Source: CAYWWM01 sp965198025
GTDB taxonomy: Bacteria > Acidobacteriota > Terriglobia > 2-12-FULL-54-10
NCBI GenBank assembly: GCA_965198025.1
Contig: OZ240237.1
Location: 1,736,001 to 1,800,000, forward strand
Reading direction: 5' to 3'
DNA length: 64,000 bases
Shown here: positions 55,524-64,000 of the stretch, piece by piece
Numbering within the stretch: the stretch's first letter is position 1
Layout of the letters: every line of letters begins with the position of its first letter
Position numbers and translations under genes: made by a program
Notes under the pieces: generated by a model
What the model was told of the DNA's origin: nothing
Databases searched by the model: none
The model's input: only the letters and a program-made list of their open reading frames with translations

Positions 55524-57960
55524 GTGCGGAATGCAAAATGGAGATTTCTGGCACTAGCGGCGGCTCTAGCCGTTCCCCTTCTGATGGCGAAGGCGCAATC
55601 CTCCAGCCCCACTCCTCTCAACCCACTCATTCTACAGCACTATTCTCAACCGCTACTGCATCGTCTGCCACAACGAAAGATTGAAAACGGCCGGCCTGCT
55701 GCTCGACAAGGTGGACGTCGGGAAGGTCAGCGACAGCCCGCCGATTTGGGAAAAAGTAGTGCGCAAGCTTCGCACGCGGGGGATGCCACCCGCAGGCGTT
55801 CCCCGACCGGATGAAGCAGTTTACGATTCCTTTGCCAGCTATCTGGAGAATGAGCTCGACCGCGAGGCGGATGCCAATCCGAACCCCGGCAGGGTTACGG
55901 TGCACCGGCTGAACCGCATCGAATACGTCAACGCAATTCGGGACCTGCTCGCGGTGGACGTAAGCGAAGAAGCGGTGCTTCCCGCGGACGATTCCGGATA
56001 TGGCTTTGACAACATCGGAGACGTACTCTCGGTCTCGCCGATGCTGCTGGAACGCTACCTGTCGGCGGCGGCCAGAATCAGCCGTCTCGCGATCGGAGAT
56101 CCTTCGATTCCTCCGGTGCTCGAGGTATACGAAGGCCCCAAGACCTTCACGCAAGAGGGTCACGAAGACCGGGTCAGCGCGGGTTTGCCGTTCGGGACGC
56201 GCGGAGGCTTGGCGATCGAGCATTTCTTTTCCGTGGACGGCGAATACGCCATTAAAGTGGAGATGCTGAGAAACGGGTTTGAATATATTCGCGGAATCCT
56301 TGAGCCGCATCAATTGCAGGTCCTGGTGGACGGAGTACCGGTGAAGCTGTTCACCGTGGGCGGTGAAAAGAGAGGGACGTCCGGTCCGATTTATGCCAAT
56401 TCGGGCATTATCGGCGATACAGAGCAAGAACTCTATGAACGGCGAACGGGCGACGAGGGATTGGAAGTCCGCCTGCCGGTCAAGGCCGGACGACACACGG
56501 TTGCGGCAGCTTTCCTGAAAGAAACCCTGGAGCCGGAAGGGGTGTTGCGGCCTCGCATGGGTCTGTATCAGTACACAACCTACAAGGGGGGCGATCCTTC
56601 GGTCGGCAGCATCGTTATCGGCGGGCCCTACAATGCTCGCAAGGCGGAGGATACAGCCAGCCGACAGAAAATATTCGTGTGCTATCCCGAGAGCGGCGCG
56701 GAGGAGGAACCCTGCGCGAGGAAAATCGTCTCGAACATGGCCCGGCTCGCATATCGCCGCCCGGTAACGGGTGGAGACGTCGAAACGCTGCTGAGCTTTT
56801 ACCGGAAGGGCCGAGCAGACGGGGATTTCGAAGCCGGCATCGAGATGGCGCTTCGAAGGATGCTGGTCGATTCGGAGTTCCTGATTCGCCTCGAGCGAGA
56901 CCCGCCGAAAGTGCCGCCGGGAAGCTCCTACCGCATCAACGACCTCGAATTGGCGTCGCGCCTGTCGTTTTTCCTGTGGAGCAGTATTCCGGATGCCGAG
57001 CTTCTGGACCTAGCCGAGCGCGGCAGGCTCAAGGAGCCGGCCGTTCTGGAACAACAGGTGCGGCGCATGATGGCTGACGAGCGGTCGGCGGCCCTGGTGG
57101 ACAATTTCGCCGGCCAGTGGCTGTACCTGCGCAATATAGAAACGATACAACCGGACCCCGCGGCATTCCGCAATTTCGATGACAATCTGCGCGCCGCGTT
57201 CCAGCGAGAAACTTCTCTTTTCTTCGAAAGCATCCTGAGGGAAGACCGGAGTGTCGTGGACTTGCTCAACGCGAACTATACTTTTCTGAACGAACGTTTG
57301 GCGCGCCATTACGGGATTCCGAACGTCTATGGAAGCCGCTTCCGGCGGGTGAGTTTGAGCGCCGATGAGGAGCGAAGAGGACTGCTGGGCCAGGGTAGCC
57401 TGCTGACCGTTACATCGTATGCAAACAGGACGTCGCCAGTTCTGCGCGGCAAGTGGATCATGGAGAATATCCTGGGCACCCCCCCGCCGCCGCCGCCGCC
57501 CGACGTTCCGTCCCTGCCGGAAAACGGGGAGAACGACGGGAAGGCTCTGTCGATGCGAGAGCGGATGGAACAGCACCGCGCGAACCCCGTTTGCGCGAGT
57601 TGCCACTCGCAAATGGATCCGTTGGGATTTGCGCTGGAGAATTTTAACGCGGTCGGCGAGTGGCGCACCACCGAGGCCGACACTCCGATCGACGCATCCG
57701 GCGAGCTCCCTGACGGAACCGAGTTCCAAGGCCCAGCGGAGCTCCGGAAGGTCTTGGTGGCTCATCCGGAACAGTTTGTTACTACCGTAACAGAGAAGCT
57801 ACTTACGTACGCGATGGGACGGGGAGTCGAATACTTTGATCAGCCGGCAATCCGCAAGATTCTTAGAGACGCGGCGCCCGGCAATTACCGCTTGTCGTCG
57901 ATTGTCATAGGTATCGTGAACAGCACGCCATTTCAGATGAGGAGGATAGAGGAACCATGA
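55524..57960 (+). pseudogene. DUF1592/DUF1588/DUF1587/DUF1585 cytochrome c-like protein, N-terminal frameshift
   Basis: A GTG at 55524 (GGAAGG upstream) opens a signal peptide (WRFLALAAALAVPLLMAKAQ) in one frame, which then runs into non-family sequence. The family heme motif NRYCIVCHNERLKTAGLLLD lies at about 55645-55705 in a different frame. That frame has an upstream stop and no start of its own, so a frameshift between about 55588 and 55650 is required. From there the protein is complete to TGA 57960: HRLNRIEYVNAIRDLLAVDV, FFLWSSIPDAELLDLAERG, FAGQWLYLRNIETI, PPPPPPPDVPSL and the second CASCHSQMDPLGF. It may be a true pseudogene or a sequencing error. It overlaps the DUF1552 gene by 4 bp. 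Confidence 0.8.
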
Positions 57961-59306
57961 TGATTTTCAAAAAGGCTATTCCACGACGAACGTTTTTGCA
58001 GGGCGTGGGAACGGCGGTGGCTTTGCCCTTGCTGGAGGGGATGGCGCCGGCACTTGCCAGTGCGGCCGAAGTCAGCAAGCCCAAGGCCCGTCTTTCGATC
58101 GCATACGTTCCCAACGGAATCATCATGGACAAATGGACTCCCACGGCCGAGGGAGCGGGCATGGAACTGCCCGCGATTCTGGAACCACTGCAATCTTTCC
58201 GGGACCAGATTCTGGTGCTGAGTGGGCTCGATCTGAAATGCGCGAATCAACTGCCGGGTGAAGGCGGAGGAGATCACGCACGGGGTAGCGCCGCGTTTCT
58301 GACGGGTGTCCATCCGGTCCCCACGCAGGGCGCGAACATGCGCATGGGCATTTCGATGGACCAGGTCGCCGCCCAGCATCTCGCCAGCCAGACGCAGTTG
58401 GCGTCGCTCGAACTAGCGCTTGACAATAATGACTTGGTGGGGACATGCGACGTGAATTTCAGTTGCGCCTACAGCAATACCATCTCGTGGCGCGGGCCGA
58501 CCACTCCCCTTCCCATGGAGAACAAGCCACGGCAGGTATTCGAGCGCCTCTTCGGCGACAGCGACAGCACCGACCCGGCGCAGCGGATGGCGCGCATGCG
58601 GGAGAATCGCAGCATCCTGGATTCGGTGATGGAGGGCGTGGGGAGATTAATGTCGGGACTCGGGCCGAATGATCGCAGAAAGCTAAAAGAGTGGACCGAA
58701 GCCATTCGCGACATCGAGCGGCGTATCCAGGTCGCCGAGGCCCAGGACGAGCAAGAGCTGCCCGCGCTGGATCGGCCGGCCGGGACACCGGCTACGTTCG
58801 AGGAGCACGCGAAGCTGATGTTCGATCTGCAGGTATTGGCCTACCAGGCCGACCTCACGCGGGTTATCACGTTTATGATGGGGCGTGAAAAGAACGAGCG
58901 CTCCTACCGCGAAATCGGTATTTCTGATTCGTTCCACCCGTTGACCCACCACCGGCACCGTGCCGAGATGGTGGACAAGGTGGTTCAGATCAATACCTTC
59001 CACATCAAGGCCCTGGCCTACTTCCTGGAGAAGCTGCGGTCCACACCCGATGGAGACGGCACGCTGCTTGACCATGTCGCCCTTCTATATGGCAGCGGCA
59101 TCAGCGACGGCAACGTGCACTCGCATGACAGTCTGCCCATTTTGCTCGCCGGTGGCGCAGCGGGCCGGATCAAGGGAGGCCGCCACATCCGGTACCCGAA
59201 GGACAGCCTGTTGCTCAACCTGCACCTCTCCCTTCTGGATATGGTGGGAGTTCCGGTGGACAAACTGGGCGAGAGCACCGGGAAGCTGAATGTCCTTTCC
59301 GTGTAG
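57957..59306 (+). CDS. DUF1552 family Tat-exported protein (second copy)
   Basis: A 449-residue protein with a twin-arginine leader (PRRTFLQGVGTAVALPLLEG) and DUF1552 wording throughout (YVPNGIIMDKWTPTAEGAG, LVLSGLDLKCANQL, RSILDSVMEGVGRLMSGLG, LLYGSGISDGNVHSHDSLPI). ATG 57957 overlaps the upstream TGA, showing translational coupling. It is closely related to the copy at 628-1965 but not identical. A very strong terminator hairpin follows at 59355. The role is unknown, as for the family. Confidence 0.88.
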   Translation: MMIFKKAIPRRTFLQGVGTAVALPLLEGMAPALASAAEVSKPKARLSIAYVPNGIIMDKWTPTAEGAGMELPAILEPLQSFRDQILVLSGLDLKCANQLPGEGGGDHARGSAAFLTGVHPVPTQGANMRMGISMDQVAAQHLASQTQLASLELALDNNDLVGTCDVNFSCAYSNTISWRGPTTPLPMENKPRQVFERLFGDSDSTDPAQRMARMRENRSILDSVMEGVGRLMSGLGPNDRRKLKEWTEAIRDIERRIQVAEAQDEQELPALDRPAGTPATFEEHAKLMFDLQVLAYQADLTRVITFMMGREKNERSYREIGISDSFHPLTHHRHRAEMVDKVVQINTFHIKALAYFLEKLRSTPDGDGTLLDHVALLYGSGISDGNVHSHDSLPILLAGGAAGRIKGGRHIRYPKDSLLLNLHLSLLDMVGVPVDKLGESTGKLNVLSV

Positions 59307-59354
59307 GTGCGGACGAGCCGGTTCCGCAGTTGATGGGTTTTTGAATGGAAATGC

Positions 59355-59389
59355 AAAAGGGCTTGGAGGAAATTCCTCCAAGCCCTTTT
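59355..59389 (+). terminator. Rho-independent-type terminator hairpin after DUF1552
   Basis: AAAAGGGCTTGGAGGAA pairs perfectly with TTCCTCCAAGCCCTTTT around a single A (17-bp arms, so an effective loop of a few bases). CATTTTCAT follows. It lies 48 bp after the DUF1552 stop. Confidence 0.85.
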
Positions 59390-59547
59390 CATTTTCATGG
59401 GGCGGCTTCGCCGTGGCGCAGGCCGGTTGCGAACAGCCCCTGTCTAGCGCGCTTCGGGCAAGGCAAACACATAAACTGAATTGACCCGGCCGGGGAAATT
59501 TGTACCGACTTAAGAAAGAGAGAATCTCATGGAGGAGGGCGGATCAG

Positions 59548-60437
59548 ATGCCAATGCAGCGGTACAAACCGGAGCAGATCGTAACTGTGCTGAGACAGAT
59601 CGAGGGGCAATGGCGAATGGGAAGTCGACGCCGCAGGCCTGCAAGGAGGCTGGGATCCATACTCAGACGTATTATCGGTGGCGGAAGGAATATGGCGGGT
59701 TGAAACGGGAGCAAGCGAAACGGCTGAAGGCGTTGGAGAAGGAGAACGGGCGGCGTTATGGCTATCGGCGCATCACAGCGCTGCTGCGGAATGGCGGCTG
59801 GCCAGTAGGCAAGGACCGGGTACAGCGGATCTGGCGGAGGGAAGGGCTAAAAGTGCTGCAAAAACAAAGGCCAAGAAGACGGTTGTGGTTCAACGACGGT
59901 TCCTGCGTGCGGCTCAGGCCGGAGCGGCCCAACCCGGTGTGGAGTTACGACTTTGTCAGCGCCAGGAGCCATGACGGAAGAATGCTGCGGCTGCTGACGC
60001 TGCTGGACGAGTATACGCGGGAATGCCTGGCACTGCCGGTAGAGCGGCGAATGGGGAGCCGACAGGTGATGGAGACCTTGTCGGACGTGATGCTGTGGCG
60101 AGGGATTCCGGAGCATATTCGTTCGGACAATGGACCGGAGTTTGTTGCCCGGCAGCTGCGGGTCTGGCTCCGGGGACTGGGGACCAGCCCCCTGTATATA
60201 GAGCCTGGCAGTCCGTGAGAGAACGGGTACTGCGAGAGCTTCAATGGGAAGTTGAGGGAGGAGTGCCTGAATGGGGAGATCTTCTACTCGTTGCAGGAGG
60301 CACAGATCGTGATCGAGCAGTGGCGGCAGCAGTACAACCGGGTCAGACCGCACGCCGCGTTGGGGTATAGGCCCCCGGCGCCGGGGGCCTATACCCCACA
60401 CTGGAACCCGATTCCAAGGCTTCAAATGGTAATGTAA
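59548..60437 (+). pseudogene. IS3-family transposase, OrfA-OrfB fused by deletion, frameshifted and stopped
   Basis: OrfA opens at ATG 59548 (MPMQRYKPEQIVTVLRQIE). A one-base slip near 59600 then moves to the frame that reads NGKSTPQACKEAGIHTQTYY. At KALEKEN the OrfA leucine-zipper region joins directly to RRYGYRRITALLRNGGW of OrfB, so about 120 residues are missing. The DDE domain follows (VWSYDFVSARSHDGR, RSDNGPEFVARQ), but TGA at 60216 replaces the invariant Trp of GSPWENGY; the catalytic Glu (ESFNGKLREECLNG) lies downstream. Three independent lesions make it dead. Confidence 0.85.
60361..60398. repeat. 38-bp perfect palindrome in the transposase 3' end
   Basis: TGGGGTATAGGCCCCCGGC (60361-60379) is followed immediately by its exact complement (60380-60398). 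It encodes part of LGYRPPAPGAYTPHW, so the coding sequence itself forms the palindrome. It could act as a terminator or block read-through from neighbouring DNA. Confidence 0.9.
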
Positions 60438-60488
60438 TATGTCTCACTCACTTGGTACAAAATCTCGGCCCGGTCACTGCTACTGATT

Positions 60489-60846
60489 CTATTCGATGTA
60501 ATAGTGATAACCTCTATCGGGAAACTCCGACAATGGGTTGCGGAAGCTAACCTCCGGGTAGAAACCGTGATCTGTCATGTGCTGGCTGTTGAGGCTCAAC
60601 TTGGTGCTATCCGTCGTACTACCTGTGCTGAACTGGGAATATATGCGCCGCGACCGGGAATCGAACTTCAGCGTGAGGCCACGATAGTGGTGGGAGCCGC
60701 TGATGGCCTCCGGCGGTCCTCTGCACGTCCAGTAAACGTGTCAGGCGCGCCTCAAGCGGATGCGAGTGTGCGTACCGTGTGGGTTCGATGATGTGCTCAC
60801 TACATTGATGGTCCACGTACCTCGAACCACCTGCTGCGTTTTAAAG
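60489..60846 (-). pseudogene. Possible decayed coding region, unrecognised
   Basis: One reverse-strand frame reads VVRGTWTINVVSTSSNPHGT, an in-frame TGA near 60738, and then continues GPPEAISGSHHYRGLTLKFD, SRSRRIYSQFSTGSTTDS and ends at TAG 60489, 13 bp from the IS3 end. The beta-strand-like wording on both sides of a single stop suggests a former exported protein, but I cannot name the family. It may be noncoding. Confidence 0.28.
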
Positions 60847-60946
60847 AACTTTCTTGCCCGGGTGTTATACTGAAAGCTACCTGGAACCCCCAAGAGGAAA
60901 TCCCGTCTCAGAATCGAAGGTTCCCGTACCGAAAGTTCTCGTAAGA

Positions 60947-62782
60947 ATGACATTGGTCACAACACAGCCGCATGCACCTGTCAAGCAGCGTGTGCGCAAC
61001 GAAACCATCCGCAACATCGCCATTGTTGCGCACGTCGATCACGGCAAGACCACGCTGGTGGACGCCATGCTCCGGCAAAGCGGTATTTTCCGCGAGAACG
61101 AAGCGGTGGCGGACCGTGTCATGGATTCCAATGAGCTGGAGCGAGAGCGTGGGATCACCATCCTAGCCAAAACCACCGGCATCCGTTACCGGGGCGTAAA
61201 AATCAACATCGTGGACACGCCGGGCCACAGTGACTTCGGCGGGGAGGTGGAGCGCGCGCTGAAGATCGCCGACGGCGTCATGCTGTTGGTGGACGCGAGC
61301 GAGGGGCCGCTGCCACAAACGCGCTACGTGCTGATGAAGGCGCTGGAGGCCAAGCTGCCGCCCATCGTGGTCATCAACAAGATCGACCGGCCCGATGCAC
61401 GCATCCCGGAAGTCCTCGACGGGATCTACGACCTGTTCATTGACCTGGACGCCACCCAAGACCAGCTCGATTTCCCGGTGATCTACACCAACGCGCGCGC
61501 GTGCATCGCCCATAAGGCGCTGGACGACGGATCAGAAAATCTGCGGCCGCTGTTCGACGCTATCTTGAGCGACATTCCCAGCCCGGCTGGCGACCCCGAG
61601 AGCATTCTCCAGGTGCTGGTTGCCAACCTGGACTACAGCGACTATCTGGGGCGGCTAGCCATCAGCCGCGTGTTTCAGGGAACACTGCGGCTGGGCGACG
61701 TGGTCGGCATCGTGAAGCTAGACGGCTCGCTGCAAAAAACGAAGATCACCAAGCTCTATTCTTTCGTGGGTCTGGAGCGGGTGGAGGAAACCGAGGCGCG
61801 ACCCGGCGATATCCTGGCCATCGCTGGCGTGGCAGGCATCACCATCGGCGAAACGGTCACCGACTCCGAAGCACCGCGCCCCCTGCCGCACATCCAGATC
61901 GACGAGCCGACCATCGCCATGAACTTCACGGTCAACACGTCGCCGTTTGCCGGCCGTGAGGGTACCTACGTGACCTCTCGTAATCTGCGCGAGCGACTGG
62001 AGAAGGAACTGCTCGCCAACGTCTCGATCAAGGTGGAAGAGGCCGGCGCGGACTCGTTCCAAGTGATGGGCCGCGGTGAACTGCAGCTTGCCATCCTCAT
62101 CGAGATGATGCGGCGCGAAGGATACGAGCTGGCGGTGGGCAAACCGGAGATTCTGACCAGGGAAATCAACGGCAAGCTCCATGAGCCGTTGGAACTACTG
62201 GAAATCGACTGCCCCGAGACTTTCTTGGGCGTGGTGACAGAGAAGTTGGGGACCCGCAAGGGAAAGGTCGTAAAGATGGTGAACCACGATACGGGGCGGG
62301 CGCGGATGGAGTTCCACGTGCCGTCCCGTGGCCTGATCGGACTGCGCAGCGAAATCCTCACCCGCACCCGCGGCACGGCCATCATGAACTCGCTGTTCCA
62401 CGGCTACATCGAGTGGCAGGGCGACATTCCTTCCCGGCCCACCGGGTCGCTTGTGGCCGACCGCGTGGGCAAGGCTACAAGCTATGCCATTTTCAATCTG
62501 CAGGAACGCGGAGAAATCTTTATCACTCCGGGCATCGAAGTTTATCAAGGCATGATTATCGGGGAAAACGCGCGCGGCAAGGACATGGACGTCAACATCG
62601 TCAGGGAGAAGAAGCTGACCAACATGCGCGCCTCCACCGCCGCCGACGCGATCCGCTTAGTTCCGCCGCGCATTCTCAACCTGGAACAAGCCATCGAGTT
62701 CATTCGCGAGGACGAACTGGTGGAAGTAACGCCGCAGTCGATCCGGCTGCGGAAAAAAGTCTTGAATGCCAGCTTCCGGTGA
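60947..62782 (+). CDS. typA: GTP-binding translational regulator TypA/BipA
   Basis: A 611-residue translational GTPase. ATG 60947 is chosen because the family N-terminus ([20 protein letters not shown]) begins soon after; the upstream in-frame extension has no homology. G1 [10 protein letters not shown], switch region [12 protein letters not shown]3 [16 protein letters not shown] and G4 [11 protein letters not shown] are intact. They are followed by the EF-Tu-like domain 2 ([14 protein letters not shown]), domains III and V ([20 protein letters not shown]) and the BipA-specific C-terminal domain ([15 protein letters not shown], ending RLRKKVLNA). BipA binds the ribosome and assists 50S assembly and stress adaptation. 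Full length and intact. Confidence 0.96.
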   Translation: MTLVTTQPHAPVKQRVRNETIRNIAIVAHVDHGKTTLVDAMLRQSGIFRENEAVADRVMDSNELERERGITILAKTTGIRYRGVKINIVDTPGHSDFGGEVERALKIADGVMLLVDASEGPLPQTRYVLMKALEAKLPPIVVINKIDRPDARIPEVLDGIYDLFIDLDATQDQLDFPVIYTNARACIAHKALDDGSENLRPLFDAILSDIPSPAGDPESILQVLVANLDYSDYLGRLAISRVFQGTLRLGDVVGIVKLDGSLQKTKITKLYSFVGLERVEETEARPGDILAIAGVAGITIGETVTDSEAPRPLPHIQIDEPTIAMNFTVNTSPFAGREGTYVTSRNLRERLEKELLANVSIKVEEAGADSFQVMGRGELQLAILIEMMRREGYELAVGKPEILTREINGKLHEPLELLEIDCPETFLGVVTEKLGTRKGKVVKMVNHDTGRARMEFHVPSRGLIGLRSEILTRTRGTAIMNSLFHGYIEWQGDIPSRPTGSLVADRVGKATSYAIFNLQERGEIFITPGIEVYQGMIIGENARGKDMDVNIVREKKLTNMRASTAADAIRLVPPRILNLEQAIEFIREDELVEVTPQSIRLRKKVLNASFR

Positions 62783-63233
62783 GTTATCTGGCGGAGAGGG
62801 AGGGATTCGGTCTCCACACGGTGTCTGAAACCACGCAAGTTACTGATTATCCATCGGACTAAAAGCCCTAGAAGTACCAGAAACCCACCCGTCTTCTACA
62901 TTCCTGCTTCACGCAATAGATACGCCTTGAGGAGTTCATGCTTGACCGCACCAACCGCGAAGCCCTGCCGAGATTTCCCGCGTCGGCTTAGCCTGTTGGT
63001 TAGGCTGAATATAGCGCACAGCTACCATCTGAAGCACACGCCTCCAAAACTTCTTTACTCTCAGCAACAACGAAGCGGTAACAAAGCTGCACCATCTTCC
63101 AGTTAAAGTTGTTTACAACGTCTGTATTCCACATCGCGCCATGTGTAACCGAGATTGACCAGACCGATCTTTTGTACCAATCCTAGTGAGAGAGTTTACA
63201 TCACATGATGGGTCCGGGATTTCTGTACCAAGG
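62783..63233. other. Intergenic region with IS3 ends
   Basis: No gene is seen in 450 bp after typA. Two IS3-type ends lie at its right side: TGACCAGACCGATCTTTTGT ACCAATCCTAGTGAG at 63156-63192, and GGTCCGGGATTTCTGTACC at about 63211-63229. They suggest nested or successive insertions. Confidence 0.5.
63156..63192 (+). repeat. IS3-type terminal repeat
   Basis: Same sequence as the reversed repeats at 50208-50245 and 52013-52036, here in the opposite orientation, followed by the reverse-strand transposase scrap. It is probably the right end of the element that once carried that scrap. Confidence 0.6.
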
Positions 63234-63404
63234 TCAGAGTGAGTTCTGCGGTGTTTTCAGACCTTTCAGATCGCAGCTAGCTGCGATCTGAAAGGCGAAC
63301 TCGTGCGGCGTCCGCTCCCCCAGGGCCCTGTGAGGGCGACTCTCATTGTACTCCCTCCGCCAAGCCTCGATGACCTGCCTGGCATCCTCCAGTGTCGTAA
63401 ACCG
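63234..63404 (-). pseudogene. IS3-family transposase C-terminal remnant
   Basis: The reverse strand reads RFTTLEDARQVIEAWRREYN then ESRPHRALGERTPHEFA, the universal end of IS3 OrfB (ExAR..IEAWR.DYNE.RPH.ALG..TP.EFA). All of the DDE domain upstream is gone; the sequence becomes unrelated beyond 63404, next to the ppk2 stop. A perfect 34-bp palindrome (63262-63295, CCTTTCAGATCGCAG-CTAG-complement) overlaps the last codons. Confidence 0.78.
63262..63295. repeat. 34-bp perfect palindrome in IS3 remnant
   Basis: CCTTTCAGATCGCAG, CTAG, CTGCGATCTGAAAGG: every base pairs. It occupies the 3' end of the transposase scrap, the same relative place as the 38-bp palindrome of the IS3 at 59483-60476, although the sequences differ. 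Confidence 0.9.
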
Positions 63405-63493
63405 GAATTGACTTTTTGGCGTTCCGGCGGTTGAAAATATACACCCATTGGGGTCCAACCGATCCTCCGGAAGCCCTGGTTTTCCCGCAGACT

Positions 63494-64000
63494 TCAGTCA
63501 ATGTTGATGGCCGAGCGGTGGAAGCGCATGATGGTGTTGGGGTCGGGGACAAGCGTCGTTCCCGCCTTGTCCTTCCCCTTGTAGTTGAGATTCGACAGGA
63601 CGTAGCGCATACTCTCCAGTCGTGCGCGGCGCTTGTCATTGGCCTTCACGATGATCCACGGGCTGAAACTGGTATGGGTCCGGCTGAACATCACCTCTTT
63701 GTATGTCGTGTAGCCTTCCCATAACCCCTGCGCCCTATCATCGAGAGGACTGAGCTTCCACTGCTTGAGAGGGTTGTTGCCGCGTGACTCAAAGCGTGCC
63801 CGCTGCACATCCTTGGAAATCGAAAACCAGAATTTGATGATGGTCACGCCGTCCTCGACCAGCATGTGCTCGAACTCGGGGACTTGGCGCATGAACTGCT
63901 CATACTGCTCGGGGGAGCAGAAGCCGTTGACCGGTTCAACGACTGCCCGGTTGTACCAACTCCGGTCGAAGAAAACGAGCTCTCCAGGGTTCGGCATGTG
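63494..64000 (-). CDS. ppk2: Polyphosphate kinase 2 family protein (N-terminus beyond window)
   Basis: The reverse-strand frame enters from the right edge and ends at TGA 63494, giving 168 residues of the C-terminal half. ELVFFDRSWYNRA contains the PPK2 Walker B Asp-Arg, GFCSPEQYEQFMRQVPEFE and KFWFSISKDVQRARFESRG are the lid and helical segments, and KLSPLDDRA and VKANDKRRARLESMRYVLS complete the conserved core. PPK2 transfers phosphate between polyphosphate and nucleotides (GDP/GTP, ADP/ATP or AMP, by class). The Walker A half lies outside the window, so the class cannot be judged. The ending DPNTIMRFHRSAINID is intact despite IS debris starting about 90 bp downstream. Confidence 0.9.
   Translation of the reverse strand, partial: HMPNPGELVFFDRSWYNRAVVEPVNGFCSPEQYEQFMRQVPEFEHMLVEDGVTIIKFWFSISKDVQRARFESRGNNPLKQWKLSPLDDRAQGLWEGYTTYKEVMFSRTHTSFSPWIIVKANDKRRARLESMRYVLSNLNYKGKDKAGTTLVPDPNTIMRFHRSAINID

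Larger units (their letters stand above)
59483..60476 (+). mobile_element. IS3-family insertion sequence, non-functional
   Basis: Left end TGACCCGGCCGGGGAAATTT GTACC; right end, on the minus strand, TGACCGGGCCGAGATTTTGT ACC. These are imperfect inverted repeats beginning TGACC. At 994 bp it is shorter than a normal IS3 (about 1.2-1.4 kb) because of an internal deletion. No clear target duplication is visible. It carries the broken transposase described separately. Confidence 0.8.

Noticed and set aside
60504..60791. 95-codon plus-strand frame between IS3 and typA
   Set aside because: No ribosome-binding site or recognisable motif; the opposite strand is the more protein-like frame.

Overview
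The window looks like a chromosomal contig from an environmental Acidobacteriota member. This is inferred from gene content, not from a marker gene: paired DUF1592-type cytochrome c / DUF1552 Tat-exported proteins, an Oar-like TonB-dependent receptor with an N-terminal carboxypeptidase-regulatory domain, NHL/TolB-type propellers, relics of PknB-type kinases and many exported catabolic enzymes. Base composition is moderately GC-rich, and seems richer at about 39-49 kb.

Layout. 0-7.6 kb (minus): ankyrin protein (partial), DUF1552 protein, DUF1592 cytochrome c-like protein, an Ig-like exported protein and a Tat-exported FAD oxidoreductase. 7.8-9.5 kb: an ornithine cyclodeaminase-family gene lying between two decayed copies of a Ser/Thr kinase 5' end. 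9.5-16.4 kb (plus): small exported protein, a 270-bp MITE, an NHL-like propeller gene split by an in-frame TGA, an alpha/beta hydrolase, an acetamidase/formamidase and an exported RidA. 16.4-24 kb: a second MITE type, the TonB receptor, tRNA-Phe, an acyl-CoA ligase and a TolB-like propeller. 24-35.7 kb: glycosyltransferase-like membrane protein, NYN-LOTUS protein, RRM protein, two small coiled-coil membrane proteins, MFS carrier, L-2-hydroxyglutarate oxidase, rhomboid protease and B3-like metallo-beta-lactamase. 35.9-39.1 kb: a solitary 1051-residue SF1 helicase fused to a Vsr/DUF559-like nuclease, the best candidate for an uncharacterised defence gene. 39.3-44.8 kb: DUF305-LVIVD fusion, a two-repeat sensor-like protein and a purine permease, separated by gene scraps.

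44.8-53.8 kb is a graveyard: a D-Ala-D-Ala dipeptidase scrap, a polyamine-type ABC operon with a broken ATPase and a transposon-split permease, a half tRNA-Lys, and a Fic gene carrying an in-frame palindromic insertion plus a frameshift. 53.8-59.3 kb (plus) repeats the ankyrin / DUF1592 / DUF1552 set of the left end in mirror order. 59.5-64 kb: a dead IS3 element, TypA/BipA, an IS3 scrap and a partial PPK2 gene.

The most notable theme is a family of non-autonomous palindromic elements. Insertion sites can be reconstructed to the base: they enter TA dinucleotides, start with G so that TA|G stop codons survive, and one 124-bp copy plus its TA duplication adds exactly 42 sense codons inside fic, reminiscent of Rickettsia palindromic elements.
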